Positions 18,885 through 27,125 of a DNA stretch of 64,000 nt are shown here, piece by piece. The translations under genes and the position numbers were made by a program. This DNA is from Pseudonocardia sp. Its GTDB lineage: Bacteria > Actinomycetota > Actinomycetes > Mycobacteriales > Pseudonocardiaceae. The notes under the pieces are model-generated. The model was not told the origin of the DNA and did not search any database. It worked only from the letters and a program-made list of their open reading frames with translations. The stretch is from assembly GCF_025465255.1 (NCBI RefSeq), contig NZ_JAODNI010000108.1:1-64000 (forward strand). Reading direction: 5' to 3'. Position 1 is the stretch's first letter; every line of letters starts with the position of its first letter.

Positions 18885-19011
18885 CCGACTCGGCCGGTCC
18901 GAGAGCGCGACTCGCGGGGCCCCAGAGCGCGACTCACGGAAGGGTGCGCCGACGACGCCCGCGAGTCGGGGTGTGGGCACGCGCGAGTCGGGGTCTGCGG
19001 ACGCGCGAGTC
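18885..19011. repeat. Mirror-symmetric 22-bp repeat array (three minus, three plus units)
   Basis: Heptamer cores lie in minus orientation (CGACTC) at 18885, 18907 and 18929, and in plus orientation (GCGAGTC) at 18961, 18983 and 19005. Every neighbour distance within an arm is exactly 22 bp, and the arms are in register around 18948. The plus units read GCGAGTCGGGGT plus a variable tail. Two minus units read GCGAGTCGCGCTCT on their own strand, as in the array at 47.8 kb. The array fills the gap between the RNase AS stop and the aroG start. Confidence 0.85.
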
Positions 19012-19022
19012 GGGGTGTGCGG

Positions 19023-19511
19023 CTACGGGGTGGGGACGCTGGACTCGATCGTCTGCCAGCGGCGGAGGTTGAGGCGGGCGTCGGCGAGGGCGTCGTGGGC
19101 GTCCGACGACGGGGGCGGGAGCGTGGGCTTGCCCGCCTCCTCCCAGCGCTGGCGCAGCTCCCGGGTGAAGCGGGGCAGCGCGCGGGGCAGGGCGGGCATC
19201 GCTCCCCAGAGCTGACACAGCGCGACGTGGTCGTAGGCGGCGATCCACGCCCACAGCTCGACCTCGCCGGGGGCGGAGGTGAGGAAGCGCAGCAGGTCCC
19301 GCTTGATCGCGTCCCGGGAACGCCAGGCCGGATCGGCGGGCGACGGCAGCTTGGGCAGCACGTTGGCGCGCACCCATGCCCCGGCCCGCCCGGGGTCGAA
19401 CTCCGTGGAGACCGCGTAGAACTCGCGGCCGTCCTCGCCGACGACACCGATCGACACCAGGTCGATCGTCGTACCGTCCTCGATGAACTCGGTGTCGTAG
19501 AAGAAGCGCAT
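19023..19511 (-). CDS. RNase AS (DEDDh 3'-5' exoribonuclease, Rv2179c type)
   Basis: This 162-residue protein begins MRFFYDTEFIEDG and carries all DEDDh residues: D6 and E8 in the first motif, D94 in AAYDHVALCQLWG, and H139 and D144 in DAHDALADARLN. It matches the M. tuberculosis Rv2179c family, described as a 3'-5' exoribonuclease (RNase AS) acting on adenylate-rich RNA. The ATG at 19511 has a GGAAAGG ribosome site upstream. The repeat array begins immediately after its stop codon. Confidence 0.88.
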   Translation of the reverse strand: MRFFYDTEFIEDGTTIDLVSIGVVGEDGREFYAVSTEFDPGRAGAWVRANVLPKLPSPADPAWRSRDAIKRDLLRFLTSAPGEVELWAWIAAYDHVALCQLWGAMPALPRALPRFTRELRQRWEEAGKPTLPPPSSDAHDALADARLNLRRWQTIESSVPTP

Positions 19512-19756
19512 GCCAACCCTTTCCGACCGGCCCGGATGCTACGACGAGCTGCGGCCGGACGGCGCACCGGGCGCGCCCATGAGTGACGCAGTCGAGCCGA
19601 TCGTGGGTGATCAGCAATCCCGGGGAGCTCCGGCGCGCCCTTCGCGGCCGCGCTGGTGCAGGGCGAACGCGCAGCCCTACCCGGAGGAGGCGTCACGTTC
19701 TCGCGGCCGCGGACGACTCCTTCCACGACCCGCGCCCCGCTCCCCGAAAGGCCGCC

Positions 19757-20938
19757 TTGCGCAGATCCCTCCGTGCCGGTGCGGTCGTGCTCGTGGGCGT
19801 GCTGGCCCTGGTCCTGGCGGCGTGCTCCCCGGCCCCGGCCGCCACCCCGACCACGACGACGGTCACCGTGCGGCTGTGGGACGACCAGATCGCCCAGGCC
19901 TATGCCGCGTCCTTCGCCGAGTCTCCCGGCGGAACCCGGACGTCACCGTCGCCCTGGACGTCGTGCCGTACGCGGACTACTTCGCGGCCCTGCCGGACAC
20001 GCTCGCCGCCGGCACCGCGGACGACGTGTCCTGGCTGAACTCCTCCTACTTCGGCGAGCTCGCGGACCGCGGTGCCCTGATGAACATCGATCGGCGCGGC
20101 CGGCGTCGATCCGACTACGTTGGCCTGGGATCCCGGGACCGGCGAAGGACACGCTGCTACCGGCCGCGCGCCGGCTCACCGCTTACACCTCGGGCCGCAC
20201 GGCCGACATACCGGGCTTCGACCCCGAGGCCGTCACACATCACGGCTTCAACGCCGGGCGGGATCTGCAGGCCGTCTACTTCGACTTCGTCGGCTCCAAC
20301 GGCGGCCGCTTCCAGAACCCGGACGGCACGTTCGCCTTCGCCGAGCCCCGGTCCGTCGAGGCGTTCCAGTACCCCTCGAACATGATCAACCGGGACCGGG
20401 TGGCCCCGCCCGCCGCCGAGACCGACGACAACCCGGACTTCAGCCGCGACCGGTTCATCGCGGGCCGGCTGGGCCCGTTCCAGTCCGGCACCTACAACCT
20501 GAAGAACGTGGCGGACGGCGCCGGGTTCGAGTGGGGCATCGCGCCGATGGTGGCCGGGCCCGCGGGCCGGGTCAGCGTGGTGAACAGCGTGATCGCCGCC
20601 GGCAACGCCCGCACTGCGCACCCCGAAGCGGTGGCCCGGGTCCTCGCGTGGCTGGGTTCGACGGACGGTGCGGCCCCGATCGGGACGAGCGGCGCGGCGT
20701 CGCCCGCGGTGACCGACGCCCAGCAGGGCTTCTTCGACCACTGGCAGGGCCGCGGCGTCGACACGCGCTGGTTCGGCCAGGCCGGCGGTCCCGCGACGGT
20801 CGAGGCCCGACGGGCCCGCGGTTCGGCGCCGGGGCGAAGGCGTTCCAGCCCGTGCTCAGCGAGGTCTTCGCCGGCCGGACGCCCGTCGGTCCGGGCCTGC
20901 AGGCCGCTCAGGACGCCGCCGACGCGGCGATCCGGTAG
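19757..20938 (+). pseudogene. Broken sugar ABC transporter solute-binding lipoprotein
   Basis: Fragments of a family 1 extracellular solute-binding lipoprotein are spread over three frames. Frame one has a signal with lipobox LAAC then VTVRLWDDQIAQAYAASFAE. A frameshift near 19925 gives NPDVTVALDVVPYADYFAALP and NSSYFGELADRGALMNID. Another shift after about 20095 leads to AGVDPTTLAWDPGTG, then RTADIPGFDPEAVT through FFDHWQGRGVDTRWFGQ in a third frame. A last shift near 20815 leads to the C-terminus KAFQPVLSEVFAGRTPVGPGLQ. The part between ALMNID and AGVDP is also shorter than in intact relatives, indicating an internal deletion. No permease or ATPase gene is adjacent. Confidence 0.85.
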
Positions 20939-20942
20939 GGGC

Positions 20943-21680
20943 TCAGCTCGCCTTGGTGTCCGGGAGTCGCGCCGCCTGCTCCGCCTTCGCGGCCTGCTCC
21001 GCCTTCGCGGCCTTCTCCTTCACCGAGGCGGCGTAGAGGTCGACGTAGGTCTGCCCGGACAGCTCCATCAGCGAGTACATGATCTCGTCCGTCATCGACC
21101 GCTCGATGAACCGGTCCCCCGCCATGCCCTCGTAGCGGCTGAAGTCCAGCGGCTCGCCGATCTTGACGTGCACGTGGTGCGGCCGCCACATCCGGGAGCC
21201 GATCGGGTTGACCTCGTCGGTCCCGATCATCGCCACCGGGATCACCGGGACGCCGGCCTCCAGAGCCATCCGGGCCACGCCCGTCTTGCCCTTGTAGAGC
21301 CGCCCATCCGGCGAGCGCGTGCCCTCCGGGTAGATCCCGAGCAGCTTGCCCTCCTTCAGCAGCCGGATCGCGGTGTCCATCGCGGCCTGCGCCGCGGACC
21401 CCCCGGACCGGTCCACCGGGACCTGCCCGATGCCGGTGAAGAAGATCTTCTTGAGCCGGCCGAGGATCCCGGGCTCGGTGAAGTACTCCCGCTTCGCCAG
21501 GAACGTGATCCGCCGCGGCACCTGCAACGGCAGGAAGAACGAGTCCGCGACGGCGAGATGGTTGCTGGCGAAGATCGCCCCACCCTGCGCGGGGACGTGC
21601 TCGAGCCCCTCGATGGTGGGGCGGCAGTAGAGCCGGAGGAGCGGGCCCAGCAGCACGAACTTGGACCACCAGTACAGCAC
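20943..21680 (-). CDS. 1-acyl-sn-glycerol-3-phosphate acyltransferase family (Rv2182c type)
   Basis: A 245-residue membrane-associated acyltransferase. The HX4D catalytic motif is NHLAVADS (H41, D46); the phosphate-binding block is YPEGTRSPDGRLYKGKTG, and VIPVAMIGT is block IV. The GTG at 21680 (VLYWWSKFVLLG) aligns with the start of M. tuberculosis Rv2182c and has GAGGAGG about 9 nt upstream. The C-terminus ends in tandem KAEQAA copies, encoded by a short repeat at about 20970-21010. It should acylate lysophosphatidate or a related lipid at the inner membrane; the exact acceptor is unproven. Confidence 0.88.
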   Translation of the reverse strand: MLYWWSKFVLLGPLLRLYCRPTIEGLEHVPAQGGAIFASNHLAVADSFFLPLQVPRRITFLAKREYFTEPGILGRLKKIFFTGIGQVPVDRSGGSAAQAAMDTAIRLLKEGKLLGIYPEGTRSPDGRLYKGKTGVARMALEAGVPVIPVAMIGTDEVNPIGSRMWRPHHVHVKIGEPLDFSRYEGMAGDRFIERSMTDEIMYSLMELSGQTYVDLYAASVKEKAAKAEQAAKAEQAARLPDTKAS

Positions 21681-21936
21681 AGTCCGCTGCCTCCTCACCG
21701 CGTGAACAGCAAGCGTACGGACGCCGCGCCCGAAGGGACAACGGGGGCGTTCGACGGCGTGCCTTCGGCCGTCCGGCGCTGGCTCGGCCCGATTCGTGAG
21801 CAAGGTCTGCCGTGGTGTGGGCCGACGTGTCAGGATGAAAGGACGCCGTCGCCGACGGCAGTTCCCCGGGAGGATCCATGCGCCTCGACGTGGCCGCGGC
21901 AGCGCTGCCGGTTACCGGACGAGTGGGGGCTGCCGG

Positions 21937-22566
21937 ATGAGCGCCGACGAGGAACGTCGCCCCGGCGCCGGCGAGCCAGGACTCCCCGAGGACGCGTTCG
22001 ACCGGATCGTCGAGCAGTGGGTGGCCGAGGGCACGGTCCCGGACTGGCCCGCCGACGCCGCCCCGGAGGACCGGGACGCCGACGACCACGAGCTCGAGCA
22101 CGAGGCCCCCGAGGACGAGCCCGAGAGCCGTTGGCAGCCCGACCGGTCGCTGGTCGAGTGGTCCACCGAGGAGCTCTTCCGCGAGGAGGAGCGCCGGCGG
22201 AACCGGCCCGAACCGGAGACCCCCGCGCCGCTGCCGCCGGTGACGCACGAGTTCGTCGTCCCGGAGCCGCCACCCCGGGCCCGCGCACCGCTGCCCGCCG
22301 AGGAGGACGACCACTTCGTCCCGCCCGAGCCGCCGCCGCTGCCCCCGATGGGCCCGCCGATCGTGATCGGGCTGGTGCTGATCGTCCTGGGTCTGCTGCT
22401 GATCGTCCGGCCGACGTGGATCGGGCTCAGCTCGATCTACGGGCTGCCGCTGGGTCTGCTGTCCCTCGCCGCCGGCCTGAGCTGGCTGGTGCTGCGGCTC
22501 TGGAACGGCGGCCGGTCCGAGGAGACCGCGGACGGCGACGGCCCGGACGACGGGGCCGTCCTCTAG
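21937..22566 (+). CDS. Acidic protein with C-terminal membrane hairpin
   Basis: A 209-residue protein with a long acidic, Pro/Glu-rich cytosolic region (residues 1-135) and two membrane helices near the C-terminus (IVIGLVLIVLGLLLIV and LPLGLLSLAAGLSWLVL). It lies where M. tuberculosis has Rv2183c, a small membrane protein of unknown role, and may be its counterpart. The ATG at 21937 gives MSADEERRPGAG; the open frame continues upstream without good coding character. Function is unknown. Confidence 0.7.
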   Translation: MSADEERRPGAGEPGLPEDAFDRIVEQWVAEGTVPDWPADAAPEDRDADDHELEHEAPEDEPESRWQPDRSLVEWSTEELFREEERRRNRPEPETPAPLPPVTHEFVVPEPPPRARAPLPAEEDDHFVPPEPPPLPPMGPPIVIGLVLIVLGLLLIVRPTWIGLSSIYGLPLGLLSLAAGLSWLVLRLWNGGRSEETADGDGPDDGAVL

Positions 22567-22577
22567 TCGGACGCGCC

Positions 22578-23549
22578 CTAACGACGCGTCGTCCGCACCG
22601 CCGCCACCTGCTCCCGGGCCAGCTCCGCCGCCCCGACCACCGCGGCGGCGTCCCCGAGCTGCGCGGTCCGGATCCGCGCGAGCGGCCGGTTCCCGGCGCC
22701 GGTGACGATCGACGCGTAGTGCTCGCGGGCCTCGTCGAGGAACAGCGGTGACGACGCGGACACCCCGCCCCCGATCACGACCAGCTCCGGGTCGAACACG
22801 TCCGCGACCAGGGCCAGGCCCTCGCCTAACCAGCGGCCCATGTCGGCCACCGCGCGCCGGGCGAGCTTGTCCCCCTCGCGCGCCGCGGACGCGACCCGCT
22901 GCCCCGTGACCCGGCCGGGATCGAGCGCGGCGTCCCGGGCCAGCACCGAGTTCGTGGCGGCGTTGGTCCCGCTCGCCAGCATCTCCATCGCGGTCGTGGC
23001 CAGCGCGGTCCCGCTGCAGTAGCGCTCCCAGCAGCCGCGCTTGCCGCACGCGCAGGGCCGTCCGTCCGGCACCAGCCGGAGGTGACCCAGCTCGGGGGCG
23101 ACGCCGTGGGCGCCGCGGTAGAGCTTGCCGTCGAGGAGCAGGGCGCCGCCGATCCCGGTGCCCAGCGCCACGAAGACGACGACCCGGCCACCGGCGGCCG
23201 CGCCGTAGCGGCGCTCGGCCAGGGCGGCGGCGTTGGCGTCGTGCTCGACGACGACCGGCGTCGCCACCCGCGCGGCGATCCGCTCGGCGACGGGCGCGTC
23301 CCGCCACGAGAGGTGCGGCGCGTACCGCACGAGCCCCCGGTCCGCGTCGATGAAGCCGGCCAGCGCGAGCCCGACGGCCGCGACGGGATGCCGGCCTGCC
23401 AGCTCGCCGATGCAGCCGACGATGGCGTCCTCGAGGGCGTCGTCGCTGTGCGGGGTGGGCGCGCGGCTGGTGTCCAGCACCTCCCCGGTGGCGTCGACGA
23501 GCCCCGCCCGCACGCTCGTCCCCCCGACATCGACCCCCACGGTCAGCAC
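22578..23549 (-). CDS. ROK family sugar kinase (glucokinase-like)
   Basis: A 323-residue ROK-family protein: the phosphate-1 motif VGVDVGGTSVRAG, the catalytic EHDANAAALAE, and the zinc motif CACGKRGCWE preceded by GHLRLV. There is no N-terminal HTH, so it is an enzyme rather than a repressor. ROK glucokinases phosphorylate glucose with ATP or polyphosphate. The SLGDAL-type polyphosphate signature is not evident, so ATP is likely. The start is uncertain: GTG 23549 gives VLTVGVDVGGT, while GTG 23585 would overlap the stop of the upstream gene. In Streptomyces a glucokinase lies in a similar neighbourhood (from memory). Confidence 0.87.
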   Translation of the reverse strand: MLTVGVDVGGTSVRAGLVDATGEVLDTSRAPTPHSDDALEDAIVGCIGELAGRHPVAAVGLALAGFIDADRGLVRYAPHLSWRDAPVAERIAARVATPVVVEHDANAAALAERRYGAAAGGRVVVFVALGTGIGGALLLDGKLYRGAHGVAPELGHLRLVPDGRPCACGKRGCWERYCSGTALATTAMEMLASGTNAATNSVLARDAALDPGRVTGQRVASAAREGDKLARRAVADMGRWLGEGLALVADVFDPELVVIGGGVSASSPLFLDEAREHYASIVTGAGNRPLARIRTAQLGDAAAVVGAAELAREQVAAVRTTRR

Positions 23550-23577
23550 CTCACACCCGGCTTCCGGCACCCGGCGA

Positions 23578-23922
23578 TCATGCACGGGTCACCGGGATCC
23601 GCTGCACGGTGCGTCCCGGGGGCCGCGGCGGCGCGGGCTGCTCCTCCTGCTCCAGCACCGAGCGCAGCACCGTGAGCAGCCCGGACGCGTGCTCGGCCAG
23701 CCGGACGGCGAGTTCCGGCCGCTCGCCCCGCAGGGCCGCGAGCACGACGCACACCGGGCAGGTCGCGCAGCTCGCGGCCGTTCCGCCCGTCGCGCCGTCG
23801 TCCCGCAGCTTCTCGACGACGGGCTGGAGCCGGTCCAGCACGGTCAGCGCCAGCTCGCGCAGCTCGTCGCCGAGGTCACCGGAACCGAACCCGTGACCCG
23901 GGCAGCTCTCGTCCGAGGTCAT
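23578..23922 (-). CDS. Small cysteine-motif protein
   Basis: This 114-residue protein has a central CATCPVCVVLAALRG segment (CxxCxxC), followed by a helix with HASGLLTVLRSVLEQEE and a C-terminal TVQRIPV. It starts with ATG at 23922, which overlaps the ArsA-like stop (ATGA), so the two are coupled. I recall similar small proteins between ArsA-type and ROK genes in Streptomyces, but no function is known. The cysteines could bind metal. Confidence 0.75.
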   Translation of the reverse strand: MTSDESCPGHGFGSGDLGDELRELALTVLDRLQPVVEKLRDDGATGGTAASCATCPVCVVLAALRGERPELAVRLAEHASGLLTVLRSVLEQEEQPAPPRPPGRTVQRIPVTRA

Positions 23923-25175
23923 CGCATCCACACCGCGGGGTCGGGCGCGAACACGACGACCAGGTCCGTCGCGTGGCCCTCGCCCTCCAGCCGTGCGGCG
24001 GTGACCGCGCAGCGGCGCAGCACCGACGGCAGGCTCACCAGCCGTCGGGTCACCCCGACCGAGACCACGAGCTCGTCGCCCACCCGGGAGAGGTCGAGCG
24101 GACCGTCCGCGGCCCCGGGCAGGCGCAGGACCAGCTCGAACTCGGAGTCCCTGGACGTGCCCTCCCCCGCGATCCGGCGCACGGTCAGCGCGGGCGGAGC
24201 GTCCCGTCCGGGGCGGGCGACGGGGTCGACGCCCGGCGGGTACAGCGCCGCGGCCAGCTCCAGCAGCGCCGGGACGCCGGTCGGCTCGGTCGCCGCGTAG
24301 GCCACCGTCTCGACGGGCACCGTCCCCGCGCACTCGGCGCGCACCTCGGCGAGGACGGCCTGCTGCTCGGCGTGCCGCTCGCGCAGCCAGCGCGCCGTCG
24401 GGCCGCGCAGGGACGGCGGTGGCGCAGGCATGACCCGGTTGGCGACCAGGCCGTCCACGCGCAGGTCGTGCAGGGCGAGCGCGGTCAGCGTGCGGCGGGT
24501 CTCGGCCGCGACCACCCGCTCGGGCGTCGTCACGAGCCGGATGCTCGTCCGGTCGCGGTCCGCGAGCAGGGCCCGCAGCCCCGTGAGCTGCGCGGCGAGC
24601 TGGTCCAGGGCATCGATCGTGCGGTCCCAGCCGGCGGCGGCCGGGCTGCCGGGCCGACCCCCGGCGAGCCCGGCGAGCATCCCGCGGACGGCGCGGCGGT
24701 GGGCGGGGAAGAGCCGTTCGAGGTACCCGGCGAGCGCCTCGGGCAGGCCGAGCAGGCGCAGGGTCTCGGCCGTGGGGCCGCAGTCCACGACCACGACGTC
24801 CCAGAGCCCGGTCTCGGCGAGCCGGCGGATCTCGGCCAGCGCCAGAAGGTCCTCGACGCCGGGCAGCACGGTCAGCTCGTCCGCCATCAGCTCGTCGACG
24901 CCGGCGCCGGCGAGCATCGTCCGCAGGTGGCCCTGCAGATCGGTCCACGCGCCGTCGACCAGGGCCCGGGTGTCGACGTGGGCGGCGAACAGGCCGCCCT
25001 CGAGCTCGTCGGGCTCACCGTCCAGGTCCGCGCCCAGCGCGTCCCCGAGGGAGTGCGCCGGATCCGTGGAGACCACCAGGGACTTGCGGCCGGCGCGCGC
25101 GAGATGGGCAGCCGTGGCCGCGGCCAGGGTCGTCTTGCCGACGCCCCCCTTGCCGGTGAACAGCACCACGCGCAC
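23919..25175 (-). CDS. ArsA-like anion-transporting ATPase family protein (Rv2184c type)
   Basis: A 418-residue P-loop ATPase of the ArsA/Get3 group: FTGKGGVGKTTLAAATA is the deviant Walker A, STDPAHSLGDALG is switch I, and VVVVDCGPTAETLRLL is the switch II region. The C-terminal 80 residues form a strand-rich domain as in bacterial ArsA-like proteins. No arsenic genes (arsR, arsB, acr3) are nearby and the metalloid cysteines are not evident, so arsenite export is unlikely. In mycobacteria the Rv2184c neighbourhood is conserved but uncharacterised. The GTG at 25175 follows TACGCT by 6 nt. Confidence 0.87.
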   Translation of the reverse strand: MRVVLFTGKGGVGKTTLAAATAAHLARAGRKSLVVSTDPAHSLGDALGADLDGEPDELEGGLFAAHVDTRALVDGAWTDLQGHLRTMLAGAGVDELMADELTVLPGVEDLLALAEIRRLAETGLWDVVVVDCGPTAETLRLLGLPEALAGYLERLFPAHRRAVRGMLAGLAGGRPGSPAAAGWDRTIDALDQLAAQLTGLRALLADRDRTSIRLVTTPERVVAAETRRTLTALALHDLRVDGLVANRVMPAPPPSLRGPTARWLRERHAEQQAVLAEVRAECAGTVPVETVAYAATEPTGVPALLELAAALYPPGVDPVARPGRDAPPALTVRRIAGEGTSRDSEFELVLRLPGAADGPLDLSRVGDELVVSVGVTRRLVSLPSVLRRCAVTAARLEGEGHATDLVVVFAPDPAVWMR

Positions 25176-25231
25176 CGGCGGAGCGTAGCCGTCGGAGCCG
25201 TGCGGACGGTGCAAGGACCCGCTGGCCGGGA

Positions 25232-25672
25232 TCAGCCGCGTTCGACCCGGCGCTTGAGCCCCTTGAGCGCGGTGTCGATGATCACCTTCTCCGCCTTGCG
25301 GCGGAGCATGCCGATCATCGGGATGTTGAGGTCGACGGCGAGGCTGTAGGTCACGGTCGTCGGGCCGGCGGCACCCGCGGACTCGAGGGTGTACGAGCCG
25401 GTCTGCGCCTTCTGGATCTGGCCCTTGACCAGGACCCAGCTCACGGAGCGGTCGTCGGCTGCCCAGTCGTAGTCCAGGGTGTAGCTGTCCTTGATCGGGC
25501 CGGCGTCCATGGAGAACCTCACGCGCTCGGCCCGGCCCTTGCCGGGCTCGACGACCTCGACGGTCTTCACCTGGTCCGCCCATTCCGGGTAGGCCTCGAA
25601 GTCCGCGATCACCGCCATCACCGCCTCCGGGGCGGCGTCGATGGTGATCGAGGAGGTCGTCGCGTCGGCCAT
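25232..25672 (-). CDS. SRPBCC (polyketide cyclase/START-like) protein, Rv2185c type
   Basis: A 146-residue helix-grip protein. SITIDAAPEAVMAVIADFEAYPEWADQVKTVEV is the classic N-terminal part of Polyketide_cyc/SRPBCC folds, and the long C-terminal helix GMLRRKAEKVIIDTALKGLKRRVE closes the cavity. It occupies the place of M. tuberculosis Rv2185c (TB16.3). Such proteins bind hydrophobic ligands; lipid handling is inferred from the acyl-CoA ligase and acyltransferase neighbours. The ATG at 25672 follows TAACCT by 7 nt. Confidence 0.85.
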   Translation of the reverse strand: MADATTSSITIDAAPEAVMAVIADFEAYPEWADQVKTVEVVEPGKGRAERVRFSMDAGPIKDSYTLDYDWAADDRSVSWVLVKGQIQKAQTGSYTLESAGAAGPTTVTYSLAVDLNIPMIGMLRRKAEKVIIDTALKGLKRRVERG

Positions 25673-25726
25673 GGGCGGGAGGTTACCGTCCGATGACGTG
25701 ATCACCAGCATGGATCCACGCGGGGG

Positions 25727-26515
25727 TCAGAGCTCCAGCACGTAGGGCCGCTCGGTCCGGCGGAAATGACCGACGTTGACGCACTCGGTCCGCCCGAGGC
25801 GCACCCGCCGGGCCAGCGGCTGGTGCACGTGCCCGAAGAACGCCTTCCGCGGCCGGTCCCGGGCGATGACGTCCAGCAACGCGTCTGCCGCGAACTCCTG
25901 CCGGCGGGACACGACGTCGTAGGCGAGGTCCGGGACGGACGGCGGCGCGTGGCTGCAGAGCAGGTCGATCTCGGTGAGCCCGGCGACGGCGTCCGCGTAG
26001 TCCTCGGCGGCCAGCAGGTGCGGGCGCCACGGCCCGCCGCTGCGGGGTGCGACCCCGGGCGGCAGCGGGACTCCCCCGACGAACCCGACACGCAGCCCGC
26101 CGATCTCCACGACCTTGCCGTCCGGCAGGTGCACGCCGGGACGGGCGTAGTCCGGCCAGAGCTCCGGGAGGTCGACGTTGCCGGGGATCGCCCACGTGGG
26201 GTCCGGCATGACCGCGAACAGCGCGGCGTACTGCTCCCGCACGGCGTCGGTGACGACGACGGCCGGGTTCTCGAACCGCCCCCAGGCCTGCTTTGCGAAC
26301 GCGATCAGCTCACCCGGGCCGCCCGAGGCGCGCAGCCGGCCGAACTCGGTGCTGACGTCCGGGCCGAGGACCCGGCCGAGGATGCCGCGGGTGGGGTCGC
26401 GGTAGTCCACGAAGTCCACGAGGTCGCCGAGCACGATCATCGCGTCGCAGCCCTCGGCCGCCCTGGCCAGGGCGTCGGCGTTGCCGTGCACGTCGGACAC
26501 CACATGCACGCGCAT
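25727..26515 (-). CDS. Metallophosphoesterase
   Basis: A 262-residue calcineurin-like phosphoesterase. Metal-binding motifs appear in order: DVHGN (residues 9-13), GDLVDFVDY, GNVDLPE, and C-terminal GHVHQPLARR with upstream CSHAPPS. The family cleaves phosphomonoesters or diesters, often cyclic nucleotides; the substrate is not identifiable. The ATG at 26515 (MRVHVVSDVHGN) follows TAGCGT by 7 nt and is preferred to an ATG 9 nt upstream. Confidence 0.87.
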   Translation of the reverse strand: MRVHVVSDVHGNADALARAAEGCDAMIVLGDLVDFVDYRDPTRGILGRVLGPDVSTEFGRLRASGGPGELIAFAKQAWGRFENPAVVVTDAVREQYAALFAVMPDPTWAIPGNVDLPELWPDYARPGVHLPDGKVVEIGGLRVGFVGGVPLPPGVAPRSGGPWRPHLLAAEDYADAVAGLTEIDLLCSHAPPSVPDLAYDVVSRRQEFAADALLDVIARDRPRKAFFGHVHQPLARRVRLGRTECVNVGHFRRTERPYVLEL

Positions 26516-26541
26516 GGCCCGCACGCTACCGGGCGATCACG

Positions 26542-26958
26542 TCACGTTCGCGCGGCCTCGGTCACACGCGGTGGCGGTTCGCCGGGGCCGCGGCCCGCCT
26601 CGAGCCGGTCCTTCAGGCCGAACGCGATCCGCTTGGCCGCGCGTTGCCGGCGCCGGGCCTCGGCGGCGGCGCGGCGCACGGGCCAGGCGGTGGGCAGGCC
26701 GTCGTCGCCCGCGGGGTCCGCGCGGAGGAAGTAGTGCAGCACCGTGCCGTCCAGGACCGGCTCCAGCCAGACCTCCATGCTCCCGACGAGCGCGCCCGCG
26801 ATCGTCCAGCGCATGCCCTGCGGGCCCCGGTCCGTGGTCGCCTCGAGCCGCAGGTCCGGCCACAGCGCGGGCCAGCGGGCGGGGTCGGCGAACTCCGGGG
26901 CGAGGATCTCCCGCGGCACGGCGAGGAATGTCTCGTCCACCACGTCGACGGTCGGCAC
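26542..26958 (-). CDS. SRPBCC family protein (second copy)
   Basis: A 138-residue protein with the SRPBCC pattern VDVVDETFLAVPREILAPEFADPARWPALWPDLRLEA and a C-terminal helix rich in Arg/Ala. It is related in fold, though not closely in sequence, to the gene at 25232-25672. From memory M. tuberculosis has Rv2186c at the equivalent place. The GTG at 26958 follows CACAGT by 6 nt. It is divergent from fadD15. Ligand unknown. Confidence 0.75.
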   Translation of the reverse strand: MPTVDVVDETFLAVPREILAPEFADPARWPALWPDLRLEATTDRGPQGMRWTIAGALVGSMEVWLEPVLDGTVLHYFLRADPAGDDGLPTAWPVRRAAAEARRRQRAAKRIAFGLKDRLEAGRGPGEPPPRVTEAART

Positions 26959-27066
26959 AGGGCCACTGTGCCACGCCCGGTACCGTGCGCCGACCAGCGG
27001 TTGCTCCGATCATCCTCCCCGCGGACCGGACCAAACGGACGTGAGACAGGCGGCACCCGGACGCGC

Positions 27067-27117
27067 TATCTTGACTCGTCAGTAACTTCTTACGACCTGC
27101 CCATGTCGGCCAGGAGG
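27067..27117 (+). promoter_or_regulatory. fadD15 promoter and ribosome site
   Basis: TATCTT (27067-27072) is a good -10 hexamer, and AGGAGG at 27111-27116 precedes the GTG start by 9 nt, giving a leadered mRNA, unlike most genes here. A TTGACTCGTCAGTAA stretch straddles the predicted start point and is only weakly palindromic. Confidence 0.4.
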
Positions 27118-27125
27118 TCTCCACC

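Noticed and set aside
27071..27085. Operator TTGACTCGTCAGTAA at the fadD15 start point
   Set aside because: Arms match poorly (only ACT/AGT pair well), so it is mentioned but not called as an operator.
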